A stretch of DNA of 40,981 nucleotides from Halobacteriales archaeon QH_7_69_31 (GCA_003021745.1 PXQY01000109.1:1-40981); one strand, 5' to 3'. Positions 1 to 7,751 are shown, counted from the stretch's first letter. Notes: a model not told the origin generated them from the sequence alone. Made by a program: numbers and translations.

Positions 1-384
1 CCGACGGCCTCGAGGAGCCCTACCGTGCGGGCGCGGTACCGCTCGCGGAGGTCGGTGACATGGTCCGACCGGAGGTCGTAGTCGAGGGCCTGCGAGTCGG
101 CAGTCCGGGCGCCGTCCGCCAGCAGTTCGTTCGCCTCGTCGGCCCACAGCCGGTCGTCGGCCGCCATCACGGCGTCCCCTCTCCGACTCGACGGGCGGCT
201 CCAGGTCGAACGCCGTCCAGACGGCCCGCCGGATGCGGGCCTCGGCCTGCTCGACGGCCTCGGACTCCGCCTCGACCGGGCGGGCCAGGTCGCCGATGTA
301 CGCCTCGCCGGCATCGTGCAGCTGGCCGAGCAACTCAAAGGGTGCCCCGCGATCGCAACCGCCCTGGGCGAACCGGAAGGACCA
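1..384 (-). pseudogene. HD-domain phosphohydrolase remnant, 5'-truncated and frameshifted, runs off the window
   Basis: Read on the minus strand, the segment below 384 encodes a stretch with LHDAGEAYIGD (His-Asp metal pair at 313-318) and then an AEARIRRAVWTAFDLEPP helix, as in HD-family phosphohydrolases. Near the G4 run at 176-179 the similarity jumps to another frame, which continues DAVMAADDRLWADEANELL to the window edge; one base too many in the run would explain it. The upstream part that should hold the first HD histidine (usually written SVAxHS) is absent: the frame is closed by a TAG at 385-387, and the HAD gene starts divergently at 415. It therefore looks like a dead gene, or an intact gene damaged by sequence errors. 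Alternatively the ATG at 167 starts a separate short protein, but its sequence reads as the natural continuation of the HD domain. Confidence 0.6.
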
Positions 385-414
385 CTACGACCGCCGTGGT
401 ACAGTCGTCACCCC

Positions 415-1095
415 GTGCCCTCCTACGATGCGGTGCTGTACGACAACGACGGGGTCCTCGTCGAGCCGCCCGCGCCGGACACCCAGCGGGCGGCCGTCCG
501 GGACGCGTTCCGGGCGGTCGGCGTCGACGACCCGGACCGGGCGGACGTCGACGAACTGACCGCGGGTGTCACCGTCGACGCGTTGCGGACCATCGGCGAG
601 CGGTACGGCGTCGACCCGGAGGCGCTGTGGCTGGCCCGCGAGCGGCACGACGAGCGGTCCCAAATCGCCGCCTTCCGGGACGGCCGGCGGGGCCACTACG
701 ACGACGTGGCGGCCGTCCTCGACCAACGCCGGCCCAGCGGCGTGGTGAGCAACAACCACCACAGCACCGTGGCGTTCCTCCTCGAGCACTTCGGCTGGAC
801 GGGGACGTTCGACACCTACTACGGGCGGGAGATGTCCGTCGAGAGCCTCCAGCGCAAGAAGCCGAACACCCACTACCTCGAGCGGGCGCTCGGGGACCTC
901 GGGACGGACTCGGCGCTCTACGTCGGCGACAGCGGTAGTGACGTCCTCGCGGCCCACCGGGCCAGGCTCGACTCGGCGTTCGTTGGACTGATGCGGTCGA
1001 GACCCGACGCGAGTTCGGGTGTTACAGCCAGTTATCGACGAAAACGACGCTGCGGAGCGAATCGCGGTCGCCGATGGCGTCCACCGCGCGGATGA
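415..1095 (+). CDS. HAD-family hydrolase (phosphoglycolate-phosphatase-like), C-terminus replaced
   Basis: This is a cytosolic HAD phosphohydrolase; the substrate is unknown. A GTG start at 415 puts the nucleophile motif (LYDNDGVL, DxD) at residues 8-15. SNNHH, around residue 111, is motif II, KKPNTHYLERAL supplies the motif III lysine, and YVGDSGSDVLAA is the motif IV acidic pair. After DSAFV the family normally continues with a short cap-closing C-terminus. Here the frame instead reads basic, low-quality sequence (YRRKRRCGANRGRRWRPPRG) that is antisense to the 3' end of the DUF5615 gene. The native tail was therefore probably lost where the toxin-antitoxin-like pair abuts, near 985-1022. 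The catalytic core is complete, so activity may remain. An upstream ATG at 316 is in frame but lies antisense to the HD remnant and is unlikely. Confidence 0.7.
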   Translation: MPSYDAVLYDNDGVLVEPPAPDTQRAAVRDAFRAVGVDDPDRADVDELTAGVTVDALRTIGERYGVDPEALWLARERHDERSQIAAFRDGRRGHYDDVAAVLDQRRPSGVVSNNHHSTVAFLLEHFGWTGTFDTYYGREMSVESLQRKKPNTHYLERALGDLGTDSALYVGDSGSDVLAAHRARLDSAFVGLMRSRPDASSGVTASYRRKRRCGANRGRRWRPPRG

Positions 1096-1375
1096 TCGCC
1101 GTCGCAATCTCGTACGCCGTCAGAGTGTGGTCGTCGATGAAGAAGACCCCCGCGTGGTTCCTCTCGTCCATCGCCAGGAAATCGGTGTCCTTGGTGACGA
1201 CGACGTGGTCGCGCTTGCGGGCGTACGGTGCGATGTCACCGCGGTCCTCGACGCCGGTATCGAGCGCGTCGACGACGTGTTCGCCCTCGTGGCCCTCCGC
1301 GCGTAGATACGCGAGCACCTGTCTGTCGACGTTTTCGTCGAGGAGGACCGAAATCGGGTTCTCGCGTCCGGTCAC
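1022..1375 (-). CDS. DUF5615 PIN-like protein (putative toxin), copy 1
   Basis: A 117-residue PIN-like (Mut7-C-type) protein, predicted to be the nuclease-fold toxin partner of the DUF433 protein encoded just upstream. Acidic residues typical of the fold are visible: VLLDENVD near the N-terminus and VVTKDTDFLAMDE in the middle, followed by an IATAIIRAVDAI helix. Its ATG overlaps the DUF433 stop by 4 bp, which fits translational coupling in an antitoxin-then-toxin order. The 3' end overlaps the spurious extension of the HAD gene. RNase activity is inferred from the fold family; no target can be read from the sequence. Confidence 0.8.
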   Translation of the reverse strand: MTGRENPISVLLDENVDRQVLAYLRAEGHEGEHVVDALDTGVEDRGDIAPYARKRDHVVVTKDTDFLAMDERNHAGVFFIDDHTLTAYEIATAIIRAVDAIGDRDSLRSVVFVDNWL

Positions 1376-1659
1376 TCCACGTCCTCGGGGGCAAGGGCGT
1401 CATCCCGAGCGTCCTCGATGCGTTCGCGCCGGCGCTCCCGGACCGCCCTCATCTCCGCAGGATGCTCGTGGTAGTACGCCAGTGCCCGGTAGACGGCTGC
1501 GAGGTCCAGGCCGTACCGGTTGGCGAACGCCCGCGGCGAGACGTTTCCGTCCTCGACCTCCTCGTGGACCTGCAGGACGCCGATTCGATGTCCTTCGATC
1601 CGTGGCTCGCCGTCCAGCACCCCATCGTCGGAGACGATTCCGGCCGCGCGCTGTGCCAT
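1372..1659 (-). CDS. DUF433 helix-turn-helix protein (putative antitoxin), copy 1
   Basis: A 95-residue DUF433 (VapB-like) protein. It shows the family core GEPRIEGHRIGVLQV, then a helix-turn-helix region reading FANRYGLDLAAVYRALAYYHEHP and a charged arginine-rich tail (RERRRERIEDARDD). Such proteins usually pair with DUF5615 toxins, bind their own promoter and neutralise the partner; that role is inferred here from family and order. A TATA-like element lies 27 nt upstream, so the mRNA is probably leaderless. It is only distantly similar to the second copy at 16.6-16.9 kb, so this is not a recent duplication. Confidence 0.82.
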   Translation of the reverse strand: MAQRAAGIVSDDGVLDGEPRIEGHRIGVLQVHEEVEDGNVSPRAFANRYGLDLAAVYRALAYYHEHPAEMRAVRERRRERIEDARDDALAPEDVE

Positions 1660-1680
1660 ACCGGTACGTACCCGCTCGAC

Positions 1681-1690
1681 AGTACAAAAA
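1681..1690 (-). promoter_or_regulatory. TATA-like element of the first DUF433/DUF5615 pair
   Basis: TTTTTGTACT on the minus strand, centred about 27 nt before the ATG at 1659, the spacing of a haloarchaeal leaderless promoter. Confidence 0.5.
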
Positions 1691-1811
1691 CCATCGCACG
1701 GACCACCTCGTCACGCGTTCGATGAACTCCCGGTCACGGGGAACCTCCAGCGGCGAGCGGCGGTCCCGGTCGACGATCGGGGGGCGGTCTCGCCCCGGAA
1801 GTTCGCACCAG

Positions 1812-2552
1812 TCAGGCTTGCTCCGCCTTCACCTCGTCGGCGTACCGGTCGGCCAGCCGGATCGGTCGCGGGAGCTTGTACTCGCCGCCGGCGGCCGCGA
1901 CGATCTCGACCGCCGTCTCGACGGACACCCGGTGGCCGGGCGAGACGTACAGCGGGTTCACCGTGGTCGAGTCGGGGTACTGGCGGCGCTGGTAGGCGTA
2001 TCCGACGACGTCGCCGTCGGGCGCCGTCATCTCGCCGTCGGCCTCGATGGGGACCCGCTCGCCTTCCTGGAGGGCGTCGATCGGTGCCGACGGGGTGCCA
2101 CACAGCAGGCTCTTGGCGACGCCGACGGTCGGGGCGTCGAGACAGACGCCGACGTGGGTCGCGAGCCCGGCCTCGCGGTAGTGGATGCGGCCGCTCCCGT
2201 CGAGGAGGACCACGTCGGGGGCGACGTCGAGCCGCTCCAGCGCCGCGAGGACCGGTTCGCCCTCCCGGAACGCGAGCAAGCCCGGGACGTACGGGATCGA
2301 CAGCGGGGTGGTGGCGTGCTCCCGGGCGACCACCGTCTCGCCCTCGCAGACGACGACCGCCGAGACGGCGCGGTCCTCCAGGAACGCCTGGTCGACGCCG
2401 GCGACGAGCGCGTCGCCGTCGCGGACGTCGGTAGCGTCGACCTCGAGGACGTCCTCGAGGACGGCGGCCTCGGCGATGTCGCGCTGGAGCGCTTCCATCG
2501 CCTCGGTGGACAGCGAACCGTCGGGTCGGAACCGCTCGCGGACGACGCCCAT
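1812..2552 (-). CDS. nfi: endonuclease V (deoxyinosine 3'-endonuclease)
   Basis: A DNA-repair nuclease that cuts one phosphodiester bond 3' of deoxyinosine. At 246 residues the protein is full length. Visible motifs are AGVDQAF at 51-57 (first metal-binding Asp54), PYVPGLLAFREG at 87-98 (the wedge motif that reads the lesion), LLDGSGRIHYREAGLATHVG at 116-135 (second metal-binding Asp118), GVAKSLLCG, and NPLYVSPGHRVS near the C-terminus. The start overlaps the rhomboid stop by 1 base (TGATG), so the two genes are co-translated; a functional link between them is not obvious. Confidence 0.93.
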   Translation of the reverse strand: MGVVRERFRPDGSLSTEAMEALQRDIAEAAVLEDVLEVDATDVRDGDALVAGVDQAFLEDRAVSAVVVCEGETVVAREHATTPLSIPYVPGLLAFREGEPVLAALERLDVAPDVVLLDGSGRIHYREAGLATHVGVCLDAPTVGVAKSLLCGTPSAPIDALQEGERVPIEADGEMTAPDGDVVGYAYQRRQYPDSTTVNPLYVSPGHRVSVETAVEIVAAAGGEYKLPRPIRLADRYADEVKAEQA

Positions 2553-3481
2553 CAGGGTCGGCGGCCGGGGCCGCCGGGGCCGCCACCGCCGCGGCCGGGG
2601 CCGAGGTTCAACTGCCTGGGGCCGCGGCCGACCTCGTGCTTGATGCGGTTACCGTACCCCAGTCCGATGAACAGCCCGACGAGGTGGGCGAAGTGAGCGA
2701 CGCCGCTGAGGATGCCGCCGGAGGCGACGAAGAACAGCGAGAACACCGCGACGAGGATGGTCAGCGTCCGGACGGACATCGGGATGACGAAAAAGAGCAG
2801 GACCTTGAGGTCCGGGGCGGTGATCGATAGCACGCCCATGATGGCCATGATGGCGCCGGAGGCACCGAGGACGGCGGCCTGCTCGCCCGTGGCGAGCGCG
2901 AGGCCGACCTGGCCCAGGCCCGCCGCGATGCCGCTCGCGAAAAACAGGGCGGTGAACTTCTTCGAGCCCACCTGTCGCTCGACGATGGGACCGAAGAAGT
3001 ACAGCGCGATGCCGTTGAACAGCAGGTGCGTGATGCCGCCGTGGGCGAAGATGGAGACGACCCAGGTCCAGACGTACTCGGGGTGTTCGGTGGTGAGGGT
3101 GAAGATCTGGCCCCACGTCGTCGTGGCGGGCCGCTGGCCGGTCGGCATCTCGATCACCAGGGGGGCGATGATGTACTGGAGGGCGAAGACGACCACGGAG
3201 ACTCCGAGAAAGACATACGCCATGTTCCCCCGGAAGTACCCGAGGGGACCGCCGGCGCCGGTGTCGATGCCCAACGTCGACCCGAGGCCGCCCGCCTCGC
3301 CGCGGCCGGCGACCGAATCGTCGAAGCCGCTGTCGAAGACGCCGTCGGGGTCGTTCCACTGGTCGAGGCCGGGACAGCTGTGGTTCTCCGGGAGGCGGTG
3401 GTCGCTACAGTAGGTGCCGCCGCAGTTGCCGCAGTTGTACGGCATGTTCACGTGTTCGCCGCACACGTCACACGTCGCCAT
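2552..3481 (-). CDS. rhomboid-family intramembrane serine protease with N-terminal AN1-type zinc finger
   Basis: A 309-residue membrane protein. Residues 1-37 form an AN1-like zinc finger (C4, C7, C17, C20, C25, H28, H34, C36) followed by an acidic, Gly-rich linker to about residue 85. Six hydrophobic segments follow, with the rhomboid signatures: HGGITHLLFN (His152, Asn156), GASGA (catalytic Ser209) and HFAHLVG (catalytic His266). The tail is Gly/Pro/Arg rich. The protein should cleave transmembrane helices; the zinc finger probably recruits a cytosolic partner, which is inference. The ATG at 3481 was preferred over in-frame starts upstream because the zinc finger begins directly there. Confidence 0.88.
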   Translation of the reverse strand: MATCDVCGEHVNMPYNCGNCGGTYCSDHRLPENHSCPGLDQWNDPDGVFDSGFDDSVAGRGEAGGLGSTLGIDTGAGGPLGYFRGNMAYVFLGVSVVVFALQYIIAPLVIEMPTGQRPATTTWGQIFTLTTEHPEYVWTWVVSIFAHGGITHLLFNGIALYFFGPIVERQVGSKKFTALFFASGIAAGLGQVGLALATGEQAAVLGASGAIMAIMGVLSITAPDLKVLLFFVIPMSVRTLTILVAVFSLFFVASGGILSGVAHFAHLVGLFIGLGYGNRIKHEVGRGPRQLNLGPGRGGGGPGGPGRRP

Positions 3482-3569
3482 TACCCCGGCGTAGCCGGCC
3501 GGCGTGGAAAGTCGTTGGGATGTACGGCAGCGATGCCGAATATCAGCCGGATGCAAGACGGACCCCCGG

Positions 3570-3579
3570 TTCTTATTTG
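3570..3579 (+). promoter_or_regulatory. TATA-like element of the DUF5788-polX operon
   Basis: TTCTTATTTG, centred about 29 nt upstream of the GTG at 3604; spacing supports a leaderless transcript and this start. Confidence 0.5.
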
Positions 3580-3603
3580 CCGCTCGACCCCGTAGACCAG
3601 GGC

Positions 3604-3962
3604 GTGCAGGCCTACGAGCGAAAGCAGCTCCTCGAGCGCATCGGGCGCGAGAGCGCGACGGTGGGCGTGGACATCCCCGAGCGGATCGAGGTCCAGGGCT
3701 CGACCGTCGAGCTCCGGGCGTTCGTCTTCGAGATCAAGCGACGCGACGCCGTCCCGCCGGGCGAACGCGAGCGGGTCGAGGCGGCAAAGCGGAACCTCCG
3801 CCGGGAGCGGCCCGGGCGCTGGAGGCGCTTGTGAATCTCGAGACCGGGTCCGTCGAGGCGGAGGCCGAGCGACGGGCGACGGCGGACAAAAAGCGGTGGA
3901 TGAACTTCCTCAAGCAGGCGCTCGGCCGGGACGACGACGGGCCGCAAGTGCGGGGGCCATGA
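3604..3962 (+). pseudogene. DUF5788 family protein, broken by an internal deletion
   Basis: The first frame (GTG at 3604) reads QAYERKQLLERIGRESATVG ... RRDAVPPGERERVEAAKRNL, the N-terminal half of the haloarchaeal DUF5788 family. It then runs into a stop at 3832-3834. The C-terminal half resumes in the next frame (ALEALVNLETGSVEAEAE ... KKRWMNFLKQALGRDDD) and ends in a TGA that overlaps the polX ATG by 4 bp, as an intact first gene of the operon would. Around 3812-3818 roughly 25 residues of the usual helix-turn-helix middle are missing along with the frame. The family's function is unknown. Either a deletion killed the gene or the assembly lost a segment. Confidence 0.7.
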
Positions 3963-5638
3963 GCCGGAACGCCGAGGTCGCGCGCCGGCTCGAGGAGATG
4001 GCCGACCACCTCGAGGCCCGCGACGTCGACTACAAGCCGCGCGCCTACCGGCGGGCGGCCGAGAGCATCCGCGCCCACGCCGTCGCCGTCGAGACGCTTC
4101 TCGAGGCCGAGGGCGAGGACGCCCTCGCCGGGATCGACGACGTGGGCGAGGCCATCGCCGGCAAGACCGCCGACTACCTCGAGACCGGCGAGATCGAGGA
4201 ACTGGCGGCGCTCCGCGAGGAGCTGCCCGTCGACATGGACGCGCTGACGGCCGTCGACGGCGTCGGCCCCAAGACCGTCGCGGCGCTCTACGAAGCCCTC
4301 CGGATCGAGGACCTCGACGACCTGGAGGCGGCCGCCGAGGCCGGCGACATCCGGGACGTGTCGGGGTTCGGCCCGAAGACCGAGTCGAACGTCCTCGAGA
4401 ACATCCCGTTCGCCCGGGAGTCCCGCGAGCGGAGCCGCCTCGGGACGGCACGGCCCGTGGCCGACCGCGTGCTCGCGTTCTTCGAGGACGTCGACGCCGT
4501 CGAGCGCGTCGACGTCGCCGGGTCGATCCGGCGGTGGCGCGCCACCATCGGCGACGTGGACGTCCTCGCCGCCAGCGACGACGGCGCGGCCGTCGTCGAG
4601 GCCTTCGAGACCTGGGAGGACGCCGACGACGTCATCGAGGCGGGCACCAACAAGGCCAGCGTCCGGGCGAACGGCACCCGCGTCGACCTCCGCGTCGTCG
4701 GCCCCGGGGAGTTCGGCGCGGCGCTGCAGTATTTCACCGGCAGCAAGGCCCACAACGTCACCGTGCGGAACCGCGCCATCGAGCGGGACCTGAAGGTCAA
4801 CGAGTACGGCGTCTTCGATACATCCGCCGTCGAGGACCCCGACGACGGTGAGGGCACCGAGAGTGCGCGAACGCTGTCGGACGGACGGTCCGACGGAAGC
4901 CAGCGCGTCGGCGACCGCGTCGCCGGCGAGACAGAGGCGGGCGTCTACGATGCCCTCGGGATGGCGTGGGTGCCGCCGGAACTCCGGGAGGACCGAGGGG
5001 AGGTGGCGGCCGCCGCGGCCGACGACCTCCCGGACCTCGTGGAGACGGCCGACGTCCGCGGCGACCTCCACTGCCACACCGCGTGGTCGGACGGCGACCA
5101 CACGGTCGCGGAGATGGTGGCTGGCGCGGCCGACGTCGGCCACGACTTCCTCGCCATCACCGACCACGCCACGGGCCCGGGCATGGTCGGCGGCGTCGGG
5201 CTCGACGACGGCGAACTCCGCGAGCAGATCGAGGCGGTTCGGGCGGTCGCCGACGACGCCGACGTCTCCGTCTTCGCCGGCGTCGAGGCCAACGTCGGGC
5301 CCGACGGCGAGGTGTCGGTCGGCGACGACGTGCTGGCGGCGCTTGACTGCGTCGTCGCCTCGCCGCACAGCGACCTGGATGGCGACGGCACCGATCGGCT
5401 CCTCGCGGCCATCGAGCACCCCGAGGTGGACGTCGTCGGCCACCCGACCGGCCGGAAGCTCAACCAGCGGCCCGGCATCGACGTCGACGTCCGGCAGGTC
5501 GCCGAGGCCGCCGCCGACCACGGGAGCTACGAGTACCTCCGGTACGGCGTCCACACCGCCCGCCGCGGCTGGTGCGAACCGGCGGACGTCCTGAACTGCC
5601 GGGACGCCGACGGCGTCCGGGCGTTCCTTGAGGACTGA
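3959..5638 (+). CDS. polX: family X DNA polymerase with C-terminal PHP domain, PHP end deleted
   Basis: A repair/gap-filling DNA polymerase of 559 residues. N-terminal helix-hairpin-helix units include IDDVGEAIA and VDGVGPKTVAALYEAL. The palm carries AGSIRRWRATIGDVDVL (about 187-203, two catalytic Asp) and RVDLRVV (third Asp, about 243). The PHP domain starts at DLHCHTAWSDG (about 369) and continues with ITDHATGPGM, GVEANVGPDGEV, VASPHSDLDG and VGHPTGRKL. Right after AAADHG (about residue 522) the sequence jumps to YEYLRYGVHTARRGWCEP. The block that should hold the LEINANP strand and the TDAH metal ligands, about 38-42 residues, is gone in frame. Polymerase activity should remain; PHP nuclease activity is doubtful. 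A small Ser/Gly/Asp-rich insertion lies near residues 300-320. Confidence 0.9.
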   Translation: MSRNAEVARRLEEMADHLEARDVDYKPRAYRRAAESIRAHAVAVETLLEAEGEDALAGIDDVGEAIAGKTADYLETGEIEELAALREELPVDMDALTAVDGVGPKTVAALYEALRIEDLDDLEAAAEAGDIRDVSGFGPKTESNVLENIPFARESRERSRLGTARPVADRVLAFFEDVDAVERVDVAGSIRRWRATIGDVDVLAASDDGAAVVEAFETWEDADDVIEAGTNKASVRANGTRVDLRVVGPGEFGAALQYFTGSKAHNVTVRNRAIERDLKVNEYGVFDTSAVEDPDDGEGTESARTLSDGRSDGSQRVGDRVAGETEAGVYDALGMAWVPPELREDRGEVAAAAADDLPDLVETADVRGDLHCHTAWSDGDHTVAEMVAGAADVGHDFLAITDHATGPGMVGGVGLDDGELREQIEAVRAVADDADVSVFAGVEANVGPDGEVSVGDDVLAALDCVVASPHSDLDGDGTDRLLAAIEHPEVDVVGHPTGRKLNQRPGIDVDVRQVAEAAADHGSYEYLRYGVHTARRGWCEPADVLNCRDADGVRAFLED

Positions 5639-5671
5639 CGGCGGTCGAGGAGCGGACGACAGCGACCGACG

Positions 5672-5844
5672 ATGCACCCCCGTTCACCCCGGTGCGGTTT
5701 GTGCAACGGCCGCCTCCGGCCGGTCCCGGCCGGGGCCGCGACGCCCGGGTACGCCCTGGACCCTAGCGAGTCCGATTGCTGGCGCTGTCGGGACTGCGAA
5801 CGGGTATTCGGACGGGAAACCAGGGGGACCACGCGACGGTTTGA
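5672..5844 (+). pseudogene. Mut7-C RNase-domain protein, C-terminal zinc-knuckle remnant
   Basis: The sequence CGLCNGRLRPV ... DCWRCRDCERVF has the paired CxxC spacing and wording of the C-terminal treble-clef of Mut7-C RNase-domain proteins, which normally ends FWKGSHWD plus a short helix. Here one base appears lost after the Phe codon: adding a T in TTC-GG would give FWTGNQGDHATV followed by TGA at 5842-5844. The N-terminal PIN-like catalytic domain is wholly absent, because polX ends only 34 bp upstream. A stand-alone small zinc-binding protein starting at ATG 5672 is possible but less likely. Confidence 0.5.
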
Positions 5845-5867
5845 CCGGGCACCGGACCGGGCGGGCC

Positions 5868-6722
5868 TCAGGCGCTCCGGTTCGGCGTCCACTCCTCGCA
5901 GGCGTCCATGTCGTCCATCAGGACGCCGTGGTAGCCGCAGTACGGCTCGATGTCGCCGTCGGTGCGGACGTACTGGAACTGCGAGCAGTTCCCGCAGTAG
6001 ACGTCGCCCAGCGGCTCCGACGGGTCGTCGGTGAGGACCTCGGCCTGGTCGGTGGCCGCGCCGCCGTCGGTGCGGCCCCGGCCGCCGGCGCCGGCGCCGC
6101 CGCTCCCCCGGCGGCCGCCGCGGTTGGTCTGGGTCTCGACGTCACCGTCCGGCGTGCCGCCGAGCAGGCCGATGCCGCTCAGCCGGCCGCGGAGTTCGTC
6201 GTTCGACACCTCGACGACGCGGGCCTCGCCCTCCCCGGTGATCTCGAGCGTGACGGTGCCGCCGGGGTCGTTCCGGGCCTTGAAGTTGGCGACGGCCGCG
6301 AACAGACACCAGGTCGCGACCAGCGCCCCGGCGAAGTAGACGGCCGACACGACGATGGGCATCGAGGTGCCGGCGTCGCCCACGACCCACTCGCCCGGGT
6401 AGGCGCGGTCGAACAGGACGACGCCGACGAGGCTGACCGCCGCGCCGACGACGGCGCCGGCCCGGAGCGTGGTCGCGGTCCTGGGGATGACGGTCACGGT
6501 GCCGAGCAGGACGGCCGGAAGCCCGACGCCTCCGAGGATGCCGGCGACCCCGCGGGCCTCGTAAATGCCGAGACCGAACCGGCTCCCGACGCCGGTCGCG
6601 GCGACGACGATGCCGGCGACCAAAAGGACCGCACCGACGGCGAACAGCGCGACGCCCGCGTAGAGCTGGCGACGGCCGGCCCCGTTGTTGGCTCCCTCGT
6701 AGACCTCCGTGAGGCTAGCCAT
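5868..6722 (-). CDS. four-TM membrane protein with C-terminal zinc ribbon (DUF7139-like)
   Basis: A 284-residue membrane protein. Residues about 18-48, 58-80, 86-104 and 122-145 are strongly hydrophobic helices. A cytosolic region follows (VTLEITGEGEARVVEVSNDELRGRL), then a Gly/Arg-rich disordered linker, and a C-terminal YCGNCSQFQYV ... PYCGYH ... MDACEEW segment that looks like a four-cysteine metal site. Proteins of this arrangement are widespread in haloarchaea and have been called permeases without proof; I assign no function. A TATA-like element lies about 26 nt before the ATG, so translation is probably leaderless. Confidence 0.72.
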   Translation of the reverse strand: MASLTEVYEGANNGAGRRQLYAGVALFAVGAVLLVAGIVVAATGVGSRFGLGIYEARGVAGILGGVGLPAVLLGTVTVIPRTATTLRAGAVVGAAVSLVGVVLFDRAYPGEWVVGDAGTSMPIVVSAVYFAGALVATWCLFAAVANFKARNDPGGTVTLEITGEGEARVVEVSNDELRGRLSGIGLLGGTPDGDVETQTNRGGRRGSGGAGAGGRGRTDGGAATDQAEVLTDDPSEPLGDVYCGNCSQFQYVRTDGDIEPYCGYHGVLMDDMDACEEWTPNRSA

Positions 6723-6743
6723 ACGTGAAGTTCCGTCTCGTCA

Positions 6744-6751
6744 CGTAAAAC
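6744..6751 (-). promoter_or_regulatory. TATA-like element of the zinc-ribbon membrane protein gene
   Basis: TTTTACGT-type element about 26 nt upstream of the ATG at 6722. Confidence 0.4.
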
Positions 6752-6973
6752 ATTACGTCAGACGCGCGCAAGACGGGCTGATCGAGTCACGAGCATGACG
6801 GGGTGGGCGAGTCACGACTTCGACCCGCGCGTACCGACGGTGGCTCCGTCGGAGGACGACCAGCGACGCCCAGGAACGCCGCCGCTGAGATTCGGCCGCC
6901 GCGGCGTTCACAGCGTTCGGGAGCACCCGGATCCTCGCGTGGGCAGACAGTGCCGATCGGTACGACCCTGCGG

Positions 6974-7720
6974 TCACTCGTCGCCGGAGCGGATGGCGGC
7001 CTCGGCGGCGTCGAGGGCGTCTCGGGCGTCGAAGTCCTCGACGATGCCGTCCAGCTCCGCGTCGCTGGCCTCGCCCAGTTCCCGGGCGTGTGCGGTCACG
7101 TTCGGGAGCGCCCGGACGAGGTTGTCGACGATGGGGACCGCCGCCGCCCGGGCGGACCGCGAGAGGGGATTCAGGTCGACCACGAGCGGGGTCGTGCCCA
7201 TCTCGGCCAGCGCCTCGGCGCGGTCGCCGTCCTCGAGCGGGACCAGGACCACGTCGGCGCTGCCGATGCCGTCGGCGTCGACCGTCGCCCGCTCGTGATC
7301 GATGCCGGGCACGCGGTCGTCGGCGCCGGCCCCCAGCACCGCCTCGGCCCCGTGATCTCTGAGGTGGTCGGCGATGTGGGCGACCCGCTCGTCGGTGCGG
7401 TCGAACAGGTTGACCTCCAGCGCGGCGCCGGTGGCGTCGGCGAGTTCGACCGTCTCCGCGGGCGCCAGGGCGGCCACGTTGCCGTTGACCGAGAGCACGG
7501 CGTGGTCGGCCCGGAGGAGGTGGGCGGCGGCGGCGCGCTCGGCGGCGTCGGCGCTGGGGATGGTGCGCTCGCCGAGCAGGTAGTCGAACGCCTCGCCGCG
7601 GCCCTGGGCGATGAGGCCCTGCCGGGAGGTGATGCCCGCCTCGACGCCGGCCTCGATGCGGTGTCTGCGGCGGAGCGACTCGGAGCGGGGATGGGACGCC
7701 GGGACGTCGACCTCGGTCAT
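6974..7720 (-). CDS. 4-phosphopantoate--beta-alanine ligase (archaeal phosphopantothenate synthetase)
   Basis: This enzyme of the archaeal coenzyme A pathway joins 4-phosphopantoate and beta-alanine with ATP to give 4'-phosphopantothenate. The 248-residue protein shows family wording throughout: HPRSESLRRRHRIEAGVEAG, GLIAQGRGEAFDYLLGE, LLRADHAVLSVNGNVAALA, EVNLFDRTDERV, ADVVLVPLEDGDRAEAL and VVDLNPLSRSARAA. The ATG at 7720 is preferred to an in-frame start 27 nt upstream because a TATA-like element sits 27 nt before it. Pantoate kinase, the preceding step, is encoded 0.8 kb upstream on the same strand, though each gene seems to have its own promoter. Confidence 0.92.
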   Translation of the reverse strand: MTEVDVPASHPRSESLRRRHRIEAGVEAGITSRQGLIAQGRGEAFDYLLGERTIPSADAAERAAAAHLLRADHAVLSVNGNVAALAPAETVELADATGAALEVNLFDRTDERVAHIADHLRDHGAEAVLGAGADDRVPGIDHERATVDADGIGSADVVLVPLEDGDRAEALAEMGTTPLVVDLNPLSRSARAAAVPIVDNLVRALPNVTAHARELGEASDAELDGIVEDFDARDALDAAEAAIRSGDE

Positions 7721-7743
7721 GGCGCTCGGTCCGCGACCGGCGG

Positions 7744-7751
7744 ACAAAAGC
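7744..7751 (-). promoter_or_regulatory. TATA-like element of the phosphopantothenate synthetase gene
   Basis: GCTTTTGT on the minus strand, about 27 nt upstream of the ATG at 7720. Confidence 0.45.

Noticed and set aside
60-938. Long plus-strand frame through the HD remnant and HAD gene
   Set aside because: Pro/Arg-rich translation, no motifs, overlaps the well-supported HAD frame.
2552-3556. Longer rhomboid start at 3556
   Set aside because: The 25 extra residues are not family-like; the zinc finger begins right after the ATG at 3481.
6723-6973. Small gene before the phosphopantothenate synthetase 3' end
   Set aside because: Short frames on both strands lack family wording, promoter spacing and coding-like composition.
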